NCBI GenBank assembly: GCA_028015205.1 | Contig: CM051520.1 | Location: 66,472,694-66,536,693, forward strand | DNA length: 64,000 nucleotides | Direction: 5' to 3' | From: Mytilisepta virgata | Taxonomy: Eukaryota > Mollusca > Bivalvia > Mytilida > Mytilidae | Translations under genes and position numbers: made by a program | The notes under the pieces: model-generated | The model's database searches: none | What the model was told of the DNA's origin: nothing | Seen by the model: only the letters and a program-made list of their open reading frames with translations | In this document: one piece after another, positions 37,101 through 52,100 of the stretch | Layout of the letters: each line of letters opens with the position of its first letter | How positions within the stretch are numbered: the stretch's first letter is position 1

Positions 37101-40100
37101 ATGTGCATGAAGAAAAATCTTTGCTTTCCGATATCACACAAGGGAGATAATTGGACTTCAAAAAAGGGGGGTATCCTTTGTGAGCTTTGCTCACAGTACA
37201 TCTAGTTTATAAAGAACAGAAACCTACAGGGAAGGTTTACATATAAGGAATCAAGCATATATGCATGTTTGATTTATATTGGACTTAAACCGGCCTTCAA
37301 GTATAGTTTATAAAGAACAGAAACCTACAGGGAAGGTTTACATATATGGAATCAAGCATATATGCATGTTTGATTTATATTGGACTTAAACCGGCCTTCA
37401 AGTACTCATTATATGATTTAACCAAAATGCATGAAAAATATAATTTGAATTATGTTTTTCCTTTTTGACATGATTTTCTTAATTTTTTTCAGGCGGCGTC
37501 GGAAGAAAAGACTATCACTATTGATGAATACGGTAGGCTAGTCAGACCGTACTTAATGAAAAAGAGGCCTAAAAACAAATTAAAACAGTCTTCTTTTTTC
37601 ACAACTGCAAACATTGCTAGAGTTTTTGTACAATATAGAGGTGCAATAAAGTTGCATGCTATGGTTTCATATAATGTATAAAGAAGGACATTATGGATTA
37701 GTTCACAAATGCATGTGACAAAAATTGGATTAATTCACACGAATGCACATGACAAAAATTCAAAACAAAAAAACAACTATTTTTATGGCTATTCTTCATC
37801 TTAAGAACTGCAAGTTCAAGACCGACCATTTTCGCACATATGTGCATCAAAACTTTACACGTTTATCTGGAGCATAGAGATGTTATCGGGTATCTTATTG
37901 AAATAATCATAGGTAGATGCATTGTTAACATGTGGTCTGTGGATTTTACTGACCAAGGGGAAAATTCTAGTCGTACATAATGAAGAGCAGATTATCAATA
38001 CCCAGAGCTCCTCAATTACAATAATAATTCATAATTAGTAATATTTGTATTATATTTTCAGTATTGCCAAAATTTGAAGTAACTGTTGACCTGCCTCCAT
38101 ATGCACTTACCAAAGACAGATTTTTCTATGTTAACATTAAAGCAAAGTAAGTACCATAATTATCCAGACTATTCTCACCATGCAGTATTAGTCTTAAATA
38201 ATCATTCTACTTTTGTCTCTTATTCATAAGAAAAGAAGACCAAAACCTGACATTTTATATCAAACTCAAACAAGATTAACTGAGATCAGTTCAATACATG
38301 AAATATAAAAATACAATAAAGACCAGATTTGTTTGAACATATAAGCCTGGTTTGCATGACAGACTGACAGTGTCATCTTTTTGTCTAAAAATATGGAAAT
38401 CGATTTAACAAAAACAAAAAGAGTGGATTAGAAGGTCTCTGCTGTTTAATTTATGCATGTTTATATATTGTCAATGGTAATTTCAATGTTCAGTTTTAAT
38501 TAGCATGTTATAAATTGTAAATGACGTGAAAGATGCTGGTTACTAGAAAATTTGTATAATCAAGACAACAACAGCAAAATGGCAGTGTTTTTATCATTTT
38601 TATTGTTAAAGTATTTTAATATTTTTAATAGTTAATTCGAACTGAAGCCTCAAACCCAACAAAATCTAGGTTGACCTTGGCACACATTTTTGATTTAATA
38701 CTGTTATACAAAAGAACAGCTTCTTTGACCTTAAGTTCAATAATTCCATTATTTTGATACTTGTTTTTAGTAATTGTAATTGGATTTTACATTTGCTAGG
38801 TATACATATGGGAAGCCTGTCAGTGGAAAAGCTAATATCAGAATAAAAAAGAAGTACAATTTCAGACCATGGGGGTGGAGAGAAAACCCTGAATTGAACC
38901 AGCTGGTCGATACTATAGAACGATCATTACCGGTAATATTCTTATATTTTTATTAAGATACATGTATGTTAAATGTCCGAAAAATGTCACACAAATAACA
39001 TTTTTTCTAAAAAAATCCACAAATGAACTATTCAGGGTTCACACGGGTGCTTGAAAACCTGGAAAGTACTTGAAATTGAAAATTGGAAATTAAGGCCTTG
39101 AAAGTACTTGAAATTCAAAAGAGGTCCTTGAAACTCCTTGAAAAACTGTGTTTTTGAAGAATAAAAAAAATTGGTTAAATTTTCTGTCATAAAAGTGTTT
39201 TTGATTCGTTTTCAGATCACTCGGTCTCGCGTTTATCGGTATTTTTAAGTTTCGCGTATTTTCCCTTTTCTAAAAATAGCTACTTTTCTGTGAAACAGGT
39301 GCGTAGTAATTTCTGTGATGCGGTCAAGAAATAAATCTGACTGCGTAAAAGTTTTAGTAATTAAACGATCAAGATTGATTTTTTGGTAACTTAAATTAAC
39401 TTTAACTAATAAAACATCTTTCATTTACTTGATTAAATGTATTTTACCGATGAATTTTAGTCACAGTGAGCAAACTGAAACTGAAAGTAGTTCGAAAGAA
39501 CGTTGATGACATGCCTGGGAAATGTAAATTCTGGTCCTTGAAAATTTGGAAATTGGTCCTTTAAAGTCCTTGAAATGTCCTTGAATTTTGTGGTAAAAAA
39601 TGTGTATGAACCCTGACTATTTCTAAATAAAAACATGTTTATATGAATTGCAGTATTTTTGCCCATATTAGTGATATTTTAATGCTGTCCTTTTCAGAAC
39701 ATTAACTGACTTGCAACATTCACCATTTAATAAAAGTAGTTGCATCAAAAAAGGATATCTTTTGCCAGGACTTGCACGTAGGGGAACATTTTTTTGGTTG
39801 CTATGTAAATGACGCTCGTACCATATCCTTATATATATTATATTCCCTATTTTGTAAATTAGAAATTTCAAAATATACGATATATCTATAACATTTATGT
39901 TAAAAACGGTAAAAACAGGTTTAGAAATTCAAGATGTATAATCATGATAATGCTGATTACTATTTAACACACAGGATCACACAATGCTGATTACTATTTA
40001 ACAACAGGATCAGTGAAAGAGTACATTTTAATTATTTTTTAACCCCCCACTCCCACCATAAAAAGTTGGTATTTCAGACAACAGTGTTAAGTTCAGAAAA

Positions 40101-43100
40101 TAAGATAAAAAGTGGTAAATTTAAAAAATGACATAGAAAAGTCAGAGCTTGATTCTCATATTCTTGTAATATTTTAGATTAGTGGAGAAGCAAAATTTTC
40201 AATAGACATGGGTGTAATAAAGAACATTACAAAATACCTGTCGGGGACGCAGTTTGTTGTTGAGGCTAATGTTACAGAAGGTGTAACAGGATTGAAAATG
40301 AAGGATTCTGCAGAAATCCAGTTTTACGAGTCTCCTGCACAAATACAGTTTGTGGAATCCTTACCGTCAAATTATAAACCTGGATTGTCTTACACTGCAT
40401 TGGTAATTATAAATTATATCACACTTCAGAATCTTATATTTACAACATGTGACTGAAATTGTGAAATAGTCTTGTACCAGAATTGCTATTTAGACATTTC
40501 TTCAATTCTAGTTAGATTCCTATTATACATATATTAATTTTATGCAAGAGATTTTATGATGTTTAAATATGGTCATAGAGATATAAATGCCCTTATATAT
40601 AAGTATTTATCTTTAAATTTACCATGATGATTATTGTCCATAATACACACTTTCTTAAATAAAACAAATGCAGAAATTTGTAATAGCAACATTATAGTGC
40701 CACAAAATAGCAGTGATTTGAATCTATTAAATTTTAGTTACAAATGTATAATAAAATGGTTTGACCTTCAGAGAACATGTTTTTTTTTCTTCATAAAACC
40801 AATTGACAAGATGACATAGAAATGTGGAAATCTGCAAATTGTTGCATTCAAATAATAAAACTATACACAACAATCTAAAAATATTGTTTTTCGTAGAAAA
40901 TATTTAATTTCCGTTATTGATATCATTTGACAATGTGATTACAGTTAAAAGCCACACAACCAGATGGAACACCAGTAGTTAACCCCTCTACAAGAATTAA
41001 GGTAGAAACATTCTACAATGTAGAGATTCCTACTACCACGACCAGTACAACTACCACTACGACGACAACAACCCCAGAACCGTACATGGAGGATATGAAT
41101 GCGACGGAAGTATTTGAGGCTGAAATAGTACCAGAAATTATACGAGGTCCAATATGGCACAGATACCCTGAAACTAAACGTGTGCCAATGCCTGTGCAGT
41201 ACTTTGACATACCTCCAGATGGCCTTGTAAAATTTGACCTCGATATCCCTAAGGAGGCAGTATCATATAGCATTGAAGTAAGTAAATACATTTTTAAGTA
41301 GAGAAGACAAAGACTTTAGTTTGTGATAAAATTGATAAGTCTCCCATATCACCTCGATCCAGACAACACAATGATTAAATGTCTCTTTTTTAGAATGTGA
41401 CTTCTTATGTATCTTTTATACTCGGCTTTCACATTTGATCTGTTTGTAAAAAGTATGCAATTTTTTCAGGCACATTATATGAAAGAAATGGCAACAAAAT
41501 ATCTACAGCCTTTCAAATCTCCAAGTAATAACTTCATCCAAGTACGACTTCTGTCAGAAAAACCTACGGTAAGTTATTTATAAATAAGAAAAAAACAATA
41601 CCCATCTTGCAGAACAGAGTACAAGATAAAACTTGATATAATAACCGGTAACAATTTTGGAATTCTTTATTACTGAAAGTCAAAGGAAAGGAGAATTCTT
41701 ATGTTTTACTTCGATGTTTTATTTCATTTTGTAAATTATTTTTTTGTAATAAATATATTGATTTACAGGCTGTTTACTTGAGAATTTTGATCATGTTAAA
41801 TGCATTTATAATTCAGATGTATATGTTATGTATAAAATGTTTGTTTGACGTTTTAAGAAAAAAAAACTCTGACAGCTAGTAGAAGTTCGGGAAAATTATT
41901 GTCTCAAATTTATTTCTGCGCCTATTGTAAAGTGCTAGACAAAATGACAAAACGAGTTTAAAATTTGCCATGTTCTTATCAAAATCACTGTAAATATAAT
42001 TTTGGAGTATTCCTTGACTGTAATGAAATACATGTATTTTTTTGTTGATGCTTAAAGGCAGGAAAAGTGACAGATATCGAAATTAAAGCAACAGAGGCGC
42101 CCGGAACCGTGTATTATCAAGTAAGTATAATTTTATCTAACAACTGATGAATTTGACTTTAGTAAACTGCTTCAATATTAATCAAAGACAAAAAACCATT
42201 TTTGCAGGTTCTTGATAAAGTGTTGTATTGTTGATATTGAAAATATACGGGAAGTCAACTTTTCACAAAAGGTCGAATATATTCTTTTTCTAAAACTAAA
42301 CCAACCAAACAAATGAAAAGCTGATCACTGTTTTCACTTAAAAAAACTATTACATAATAGATACAGAAGGTACACTATAATTACTATGAAAATGATAATA
42401 TTTTTAGTCCACTAGTTGTCCGTAATTTTTCTCGACAATTTTTCACATTTGAAAAGCAAACAACAAAGCAGACATCAGGAAAGGTCCACAATGACATACC
42501 AAGAAATTACCGCCTTCCAAATGACAGAACTTCAGACAAAAGATAAAATGAAGGACACAAAACACAAACTTCACAACAACATAGATTGAGGCTTGTCTGA
42601 CTTGGTACAGATACTGTACAGTGGTGGGGTTAAACCGGTTTTATAGGTGCCCGAACCTCCCTTTTGTGTGTCCCGACCCTCTGGTGTAAAAAACTACAGT
42701 ATGATTACAATACAATTCTTGGATACCAATTTGATGCACAAGATGTGCACATTTCGTCGATCAGTTGTGCTCAAGACCTAAAATGTTGAAAACCAAAACA
42801 ACAATCCAAAAGGTTGAAGAGCAAATTTATAAACACAAAAATGACCAAAAGGGTTAAAGTCAGACCCATCTAAGGACAGAGCTTTGCATGAGGGAGATAC
42901 TCCTTAGTTTTCACAAATTTTGAAATTTTGTAACTGTACATAAAAGGTCACTAGCTATAAATGTTAAAATTATCCCTCTAATAAACAACATAGTCGGAAA
43001 TAAAACTCCCATTAATGTTTTAATGGTATCTCTCATCATTGTGTTCATGCAGTTTTTGTCAGAGGCCACGATACAGTCCTTATAAGAAAGAGCAAATTTT

Positions 43101-46100
43101 ACATTATTACGTAAAATCTCAGATTTTCATCCCTTACTGTGAAAAGATCTTACGGTATTTTGCAATAGACCTTATTATAATTATATTTATTTATAGTTGA
43201 TATCAAAAGGCAGCATTATTAAAACTGGAGAGATAGATATGGGAGCAGAGACCATTATGAAATTTACCTTGCCAATTACAACAGAAATGGCACCAAAGAC
43301 CCGTATGATTGTTCAATATGTGAGACCAGATGGTGAAATCGTCACAGATGGAGTGACATTTAGTGTTGATGGAACATTTAAAAATAAGGTAGAAAGGAAG
43401 AGTGCATGATATTAAATACATTTAGACAAATTTATCTACATATTGTGTATTGTATAAATTTGATAGAAATTTAGTTTTTATCCTTTTAAAAGTCATACAT
43501 TTGTGGTCTGTTTAAGGTGTATCAAGTTCAGTATAATGAATTTATTTTTAACTAATCAATAACATTCAAGATGTCAACATGTCAGAAATTTGAAATTCAC
43601 ACTTTTATGGAATGAAATAGTATCTCATTCACACAGATTATACCCTTTCCATATACAGTCACGTAGGTCTTCTTGGAAATAATAAGTAACGAAAACATAG
43701 AATTTAATCCAGAAACATGCAGTTATCGTAATAAATTGGTATCTTATAAAAAAAAATATAAATTAAGGAACAGAAAAATATTCATGAAATTATACGTGTT
43801 ATAGGTGTCACTGAAATTCATGAAAGACGAAGCTTTGCCAAAATCGAGGATGTTAGTTGATCTACAAGCTGACCCTCAATCCCAGATAAATGTGTTGGCT
43901 GTAGACAAAAGTGTTCTTCTACTGAAGACAGGAAATGACATAACGGAGGATGAGGTATTATTTTTCAGAAAGATAATTTTGTTTTGTAGATTTAGGAGAG
44001 AGACTTTGGTGAAAATGAAGTGATAAACAAACATATTATTTTCATTTTCATGTATTACCTGACATAAATTGTCAGTGTCAAAATAAAATTAGAATGGTCT
44101 TTCTAGATTTTCTACCTATTATGCTGTTTGTTGGATTCAGAAGTAAGCTAGAATAGACAAAAATACCCTGGGAGCAATATTTATTATAGGCCGTAAAACA
44201 AATCCAATGATACTATATACTGCTTGATACAGAGCAATAATACGTGGAGTGCTAGTTAGTGTAAAGTATAAAATTTACACAAAATGGGTAATTTATGTTG
44301 TAAAAATTAGTGTTATAGAAAAAAATTGTTTTCAAAGTCTTTGAAGGAATATTTAAATATTGTGTAATATCCATTTAATCATCAACTAATAATATTAATG
44401 TTTTGTCTTTACACTTTTTGTCCCTCAAGAAATGTTAAAAAAATGGTTTGAAACATGAATATGCATGGCATTAAAAATTTGCATAAAAAATTGTTTATTT
44501 GAAACAGATTTCATTTTGCAAACACTTTTGTTTAGATTACAGAGGAATTACAAAGCTATGACAATGGTGGTGGGGGATATTATCCATACTATGCTAGAAT
44601 GTGGTATTGGCCAAGTACTGGTAGAGATGCAAGCGATGTGTTTGATGTAAGTCTAGAATATTTGGTATTGCTTTTACGCAGATGATGATGATATTTATGT
44701 CTCCCAAACGAAGTTTGGAGACATGTTGTTTTTGCTCAGTTCTTATTATTCTTATTATTATTATTATTATTCTTATTATTATTATTCTTATTATTATTAT
44801 TATTATTATTATTTTTCTTCTTTCCGGGCGCGTTTTTTCGAACACTTGTGTGCACCGTTTCTCATAAACCAATAGACGGAATCGCTTGATATCATACGAC
44901 TTGCTAGGCCCATATTCCTAGATGCGCCTCCCGAAAAAAAAATTTCAATCTGTGGGAGGGAACATATATTTTGGGGGTCTCAAAAGGGGGTGGGGTTTTG
45001 CAAAATTTTACTATAGAAGTCTGTGGGAAAAGTGATATAACTTGATCATTTGTGATCTTAACTTGGAAATACTACCTGTTACCTTGGATATTTAAGTTTT
45101 TATACCCCGCCACACGAAGTGGCGAGGTATTATGTTATACCCTCCATTTCGTTGTCTTAGGGGGGGTCATGCCCCACCCCCTCAAATAACAAAATACTTA
45201 ATATTTTGAAAACCATTGTGATCCCCACCCTATAACCATATATATTATTACTCCTTATGATAAGACAAATCATTTGGTACCATAGGGGGGTCTGAGGGGG
45301 GTCATGCCCCACCCCCTCAAATGATAAAATACTAAATATTCTGAAAACCATTGAGATCCCCAACCAATAACCATATATATTATTACTCCTTATGATAAGA
45401 CGAATCATTTGGTACCATAGGGGGTCTGAGGGGGGGTCATGTGTCAACATATATTTGTTCCTTATAATAAATGTTCTATGTGAAAATAATATTATGGCTA
45501 TATATTTAAAAAAGAATAAACATTACAGAACATAAATTCTCTTCTTATAATAAAATATCCCAAAAAGTCAAAGAAATTATATTATTGTATATAAAATTAT
45601 ACCTGTGTCACACTTCAGCAATTTTAAAACATTTTGGTGATTATGTTGTCACATGATAATGTTACCTGGATGAACATGATTAAATGCATGAACAGATAGT
45701 GTGTAAACAAAATTGAAGGTGTTTTGCCATGGAAGCAGAAGAGTATAACAAAATTTTAAAGTTTTTAAATGAAGGAAAGTTCAATGAAGGTAAGCAAATA
45801 TGTTGATGCTTTCAATTAATTCATTATTCTCAGAAATATAATTATAAGCTATTTATTCAAGAGTCAATGAGTATAAACAATTAAAATGCATGAAAATTTG
45901 TTCACCCCTCTTTATATTAAAGAATATAAAGAAAGATATAATACAAAGTTGAAAAATATTGGACTAGTCTCTGAGCATATATGAGAATCATGACACACAT
46001 TTATAAATTATAACAATTATGACATAAAGTGACATTATAATATTATGACACAACATGTTATAATATTATGAAACAATGTTGTCATTATAATGTTATGGTA

Positions 46101-49100
46101 CAATGTATAATAATATCATGAAATCATGTGATAGTATAATATTATGACACAAAATGTTATAATATTATGACATAGCATGATAATTCCTACATAATATTTG
46201 TTACTTGGAACTTTTGTTATGTTATAGATGTTCTCTGTGGAATATATTTTATATAATATTCATACCTATAGTTGGAAACTTTTATTCTGACTATGGAATG
46301 AATATCATATAAAATATGTTCCACAGAGAACATCTATAACATAACAAAAGTTCCAAGGAACAAATATTATGAAGGAACAAATATCACATGACACATGCTC
46401 CACCCCCTCAAATGACAAAATACTTATTATTCTGAAAACCATTGAGATCCCCACCCTATAACCATATATATTATTACTCCTTATGATAAGACGAATCATT
46501 TGGTACCATAGGGGGTCTGAGGGGGGGGGGGGGGGGGTCATGCCCCACCCCCTTAAATGACAAAATACTTATTATTCTGAAAACCATTGAGATCCCCACC
46601 CTATAACCATATATATTATTACTCCTTATGATAAGACGAATCATTTAGTACCATAGGGGGTCTGAGGGGGGGGTCATGCCCCACCCCCTCAAATGACAAA
46701 ATACTTATTATTCTGAAAACCATTGAGATCCCCACCCTATAACCATATATATTATTACTCCTTATGATAAGACGAATCATTTAGTACCATAGGGGGTCTG
46801 AGGGGGGGGGGGGTCATGCCCCACCCCCTCAAATGACAAAATACTTATTATTCTGAAAACCATTGAGATCCCCACCCTATAACCATATATATTATTACTC
46901 CTTATGATGAGACGAATCATTTGGTGCCATAGGGGGTCTGAGGGGGGTCATGCCCCACCCCCTTAAATGGCTAAAGGGGAGGTGGAGGCCATTGCACCTT
47001 CAATAATAAAATATTTTGATAAAACATCTGTTAATCATGTTAATACCGATTACAACATATAAAACTGCAGATATTGAATACCATATATCAAACATTTTGC
47101 ATATACTCAATCTCTTTGTACACTTGCCCAGTATTTCAAACACTAGGAATTCCAAAAATACCCTGAAAGAGAAAGAGCTTCGTTTGGGAGACATTCGAAA
47201 CTGCATCCAGTTTCAATTATACCTTGTTGTCTTTAATTTACAAGATCAAATTTTTGTTTGTTAGACTTGGATTTGAATATTTCCTCAAATTTATTTTTGA
47301 CAAACAGTACTTTTTGGTTGGTTTTTAGACAGAACTGAATGTACATTTAATGAACTATTATGCATTAGGGACATAACATTTGTAGGGAAAATATATTCGT
47401 AGCATTAGGAATTACGCCTTTGCCAAATTGTTCAAAGCAACTATGAAAATTTTTATGTAACAATGTAATATCAAAATCATATGGACACAAAATGATTGCA
47501 GTTGTGTGTTGTATTACAAAAAATAGGAATAAAGGCAGCAAATACTGGTTCAGGATAGTGATGTTTTTACGTTGTCATTGTAGAATAACGGAATGATAGT
47601 ACTGACAGATGCCGTGCTGTATAGTTATGTAGAACCATGTAAGTTATTTTATAAGCAGATAAAGAATGTCATTGCATGAAAATGAAAAAATTCTGCCAAA
47701 TTGTTAAAATCCAATGTCTTAAAAAAGACCAAGATAACATGGCGTATGGTCAAGTGTACCGCAGTAGATTGACAATTACATGTGTAAATAACCTGATCTC
47801 AGGAAACGTCAATGGTGAAACCACCATCAACTAGCAACATCTAACCTGGACTAGAGGCTACACCCAACCTTTCTGGAGAATAAATAAAGTGAATAAAACC
47901 AAATCGCAAATACTACAGAGAGGCTGGATAGTTAGACTTGGGAGATGGTGAGATGAACTGGTTTTATGGGCAATCTTAATTTCCCATTATATATCCTGAA
48001 AAAATATATAGAATTTTAAAATGTATACTTTCATGCAGTGATGTTCTTTTTTGTGTCAGTAAGAAGATCTTAATACATTTGATGAGGTTTTGGCAATTTT
48101 TGTTTATCAAATCCAGTTTTTCCAACAACAAAAATTTATTTTAAAAAAAATATTCTGATTCATGTAAAACAATTCAACGAGTAAGTCAATATATATATAT
48201 ATAATTATATTATTAAGTATTAATTGGACTACATGTATATAATATCCCAGAGTTAAATAACATAAAAAATACCCAAAATGAAGCGGTATATTTAAATGTT
48301 TCTTTCTCAAATACTGAAGTCCTAAATCAATAAGACTGTAATTTCAACCACTTAGAGCAAATTGGTTGTTCAATATTTCACAATAGTTTAGGTGGTTGGA
48401 CCATTTTTGTTATGTGTTCTTTGACTACAAATGTACCAGAAGGGTACGCTTCCTGAGCTTTAAAAAAAGTCAACCTTGTATATATATAACTCGTTATTGA
48501 AGGATTGTGGGTCATGACTCTATTCATTATTTCATGGTACTGGTGTAATGTATAATAGAAAATATCATAGTTGGGTGTTGGTGTTTTTATGCATCTCTTT
48601 ATATTCTCTGTAACAAATGGATAGCAGTTAATTACTATGTTTTTCGAATTCATAAATTGTTATGAATTAAAAAGTTTTTTCTGACATGAAACTTTCATAA
48701 TTGACGTGATTATACTAAAGTTCGCCCCATGTTAAGAAGAGGAGGACCAGTTGCATTTGCAATGCCAATGATGGTACAGAACTCGCCACCTGTTATGGCT
48801 GAAATGGCAAGACCTGCCACTGGTGACCTCAAACCAGTATCTCGAGTTAGGAAAATATTCCCTGAAACTTGGCTCTGGAAAAACTCAACGTTAGGGTAAG
48901 AAAACATTGACAAAATAATTCAGAAATTTGAAAACTTTACTAATCTGGCAAACAATAAAATATAGCCTTAACCACAGGGATGCACAAGTAAGTAATCTAT
49001 TTTGTCCAAAATATAGAATGCAATGAAAAAAGAAAAAAGTAAAGAAACACTGCATCTTTTGAAGCAGGTAACGTTACTCGAACTCATTTGCGTGACTGGA

Positions 49101-52100
49101 GAATCTTGCAATACGTCTACACAATCGGTTAGTATGATGGACCAGTAAAATTTGCTCATTGTCAGTTTAATAATTTTAATAATGGTATTTTTAATTCAAC
49201 AGAGAAACATAACTATACTCGCAGATAATTAGAAATCATCTCGTCGTGTCTTATATAACATAAATTAAACTCCTGCAACTATTTCTAGAAAAATAACTAT
49301 GAAATCGACATATTTAAATGCAAAGTCTCTTTAATACTATCCATTCATAGGAAAGCTTGAACTATAATTTTGTACTGCTAGGTTTAGTATTATGAAAGCA
49401 TGTTGTTTCAAATTCTTTATTTTATGACTGGGACGGATATCTGGATAATTCTGGTTATATGGTTTTATCATTTATCTTGCTACTTCGTTAATTGTTTGCC
49501 GATATACAAAATTATATATCTATAGCATTACATTGGATATGGCATTTAGACAAATTCGTGAATTTGAAAATTAATATTATACAGCTTCCTATGATTTGCC
49601 CTTTACTTTTGAGTGTTATACAAGGCATACATTTCTCTAGTCTCCCTCCTCTTTCAACCTTCTCCCATTTCTAATCATCATTTATGACATAGATAATGGA
49701 AATCATGTAATTTGTAACTTTTTGCAACAAGCAGTTTATATTTCAATATGATATTATCTCCACATAAGTGATAACGGAACCATAACAGGATGTTTTACCC
49801 TCATGTTTTAATGGAAATCAGACTCCATCTTCTATATGTTTTCCCCAGGTCCTCTCTCCTTTCGTATATATCCCATTCTCCTTTCATCTGTTTCATCTCT
49901 TGTTTCTCCATTTCCTTGTCCCTCCTGTTCTATCTTTCAACCCTCCCCTCAAGTCTCCTAATACCTTAGCTCTTCGACTTTTACCACAATCTACATGTAT
50001 TTCTGTCTTGATATGCTATTTTTTATCAACATAAAATATTTGCTCTACTTAATCAAATTGGCCTTAAATATCTGGCCTGTTCAGTCTTGCCTGTCTTTTC
50101 ACGAAATCTTAATTTTTAGATCAAATAAAAGACCAAAACAAGATTTATTGCCATGAAGTTATTATGGTTCATATTTGATCAGAAAAATTTACCTGTTCTG
50201 AACAGCTGAACATGCTGAAGGCATAAAAAGTGACATTAAATCAAAGAACAGCAATGCTTTTGTTACGTATATGTAGAAAATTGATGTAAAGAAGGAAATC
50301 ACCACATCCCTAGCAAATAATACTCCCATGGGATGGAGAAAACCTTATTGATTTTTTTGTCATAACATGCATAAGGTCAAAGATCAAGGTCACTCTTACT
50401 GAAATAGAATTTTCAGTACACATTATATTTACTATGTTTTCATGGACTGCAATAAAACGTATACAGATAAACCATATATGTTCCTGGTTGTCTTGATAAG
50501 ATGAATTAAATTTTACCATTTTGGAATAATCCCCATCCCCTCCCTTTCACAAATGTTAAAATATTTTGAAAATTGCTGGGATCCACATCACTTAATCTTT
50601 CCCATAATAAAATAAAATAACATATAACATATCCAATCTATTTTACAAAGGTTCATTTATCTTGGAAGCAGTTGAGATCCCAGCTCCTACACCAATTCAT
50701 TCAGTTGATTTGGTACTTTCTGGAGATATCCCCATTCTTAACCATTCTTTATCTACGGCAATGCAATAGATCTTATATTGGTTTTGTAATTGTGAAAATT
50801 TAGATATTGTAAAAATCAACACAGTTGAGATTAAATGGTCGTTATTTAAATTTTTTTATCATATCTTAAAAGCGTGTCAGTTTATTTTATAATTGATTCA
50901 TTGAAATTTTCCTTATTTTAAAGTTGTTCCCATGATGATGAATTCAGTGAAAGTATTCAAAGAGGGTGTACCTGGTCCAAATGGCAACTTTGGGCATATA
51001 GCACCTGTCAGTCGTGTGAGAAAAATCTTTCCTGAAACTTGGATGTGGCTAAATGAAACGTTAAAGTGAGTCAAAAGCTCGGTATCGCTTGGTAAATAAA
51101 ATTGTTATTTGCATGTGGAAGTCAGAAAATTATAAATTGACCTGACATATAACAAACAAGATGAAAAAGATGAGGAATGCTAATTTTTTAATATACATAC
51201 ATTGTATATACATCTATAAGGTAAGATATTTATGAAATACTCCGTGGGGACATCTTCATACAAAAGACAAGCTGAAAATCTTACAGGAGTTAGATCTACA
51301 GCTTAACCTTTATTACTTTTATCATTTGCCATTTTTTTTTACCGTATTGAAGTCGAGTCATAACTTCTTAATCAATATTATGATATATGCAATATTCTTA
51401 TTGTTCCCCCAACCGCTCAAAAATGATCACTAATGTAATTTATAACGACATTATTAAAGACTTGTATGATGAAATCGATGAAGATGACATGGACGATGAC
51501 GGAAATGGAGTCAGTTATAATGGAGAAGTACATACTGATAAATCTGGCATAAAACCGGTTGCCCAAGTTAGGAAGTTCTTCCCAGAAACTTGGATTTGGT
51601 TAAATGAAACTGTTTAGTAAGTTTCAGTGAATGCTTAAATGGACACATAAGGGTGTAACATGATATAATTTGTAATGCCTTTCTATAAATGGCTGCGCCT
51701 TTCTATAGGTTTGCGGTGTGATTGATTGGTTCCAAACAAAGGTGAATGTCAACCTTCAAAAATGTGACATGGACACCTATTTCATTAATTAGAAAGGTGT
51801 GTTCAATCTCCATATAAGCCAACCTAATTTCGACCTTCTCGTAGAGTTTGATTTGTTTTTATGCTTAAAGTTAATATGCTAATATACATTAATAATACAA
51901 ATGCGTTTATTTTCTATGAAGCCCAAATTTTTCGTCGGAAGTGGAACCTCAGGACAAGTAGAGAAGGATTGGAACGAGAAATTATTGCCAAATCCATGCA
52001 TAAAAGTGTAGATCATAAAACCAAACCACAGAATTTAAAACCAGTTACAAAAGTCAGAAAAATATTTCCTGAAACCTGGTTGTGGGAAAGAATTTTTTCT

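Larger units (their letters stand above)
45145..46970. repeat. ~143-bp tandem repeat, two blocks
   Basis: The unit contains GTCATGCCCCACCCCCTCAA, ACCATTGAGATCCCCACCCT, AACCATATATATTATTACTC, GATAAGACGAATCATTTGGT and CATAGGGGGTCTGAGGGGGG. About two units lie at 45145-45440 and about four at 46390-46970, with G runs of variable length at unit joints. Minus-strand frames of 97 and 78 codons are repeat artefacts. Confidence 0.85.
44697..47194. mobile_element. 2.5-kb element with 17-bp perfect terminal inverted repeats
   Basis: The ends ATGTCTCCCAAACGAAG (44697-44713) and CTTCGTTTGGGAGACAT (47178-47194) are exact inverted copies. Inside are a TTATTA microsatellite (44740-44815), two blocks of a G/C-stretch tandem repeat of about 143 bp (45145-45440 and 46390-46970), a long hairpin (46183-46377) and one exon-like ATG segment (45729-45789). 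No transposase domain is seen, so it is non-autonomous. It is inserted in TEP intron 15. Confidence 0.75.

Noticed and set aside
41013..41291. Minus-strand frame with a valine run
   Set aside because: Complement of the threonine tract of TEP exon 10.
44594..44872. Overlapping plus- and minus-strand frames rich in Ile and Arg
   Set aside because: They translate the TTATTA microsatellite.
45157..46541. 97- and 78-codon minus-strand frames with near-identical peptides
   Set aside because: They repeat with the 143-bp tandem unit, so the similarity is a repeat artefact, not a gene family.
47016..47264. 82-codon plus-strand frame across the right end of the 2.5-kb element
   Set aside because: It crosses the terminal inverted repeat and has no domain.
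51387..51459. Upstream extension of cassette C frame (beginning MQYSYCSPNR)
   Set aside because: Open by chance: the pyrimidine tract of the acceptor lies inside it, and the first usable AG is at 51458-51459.
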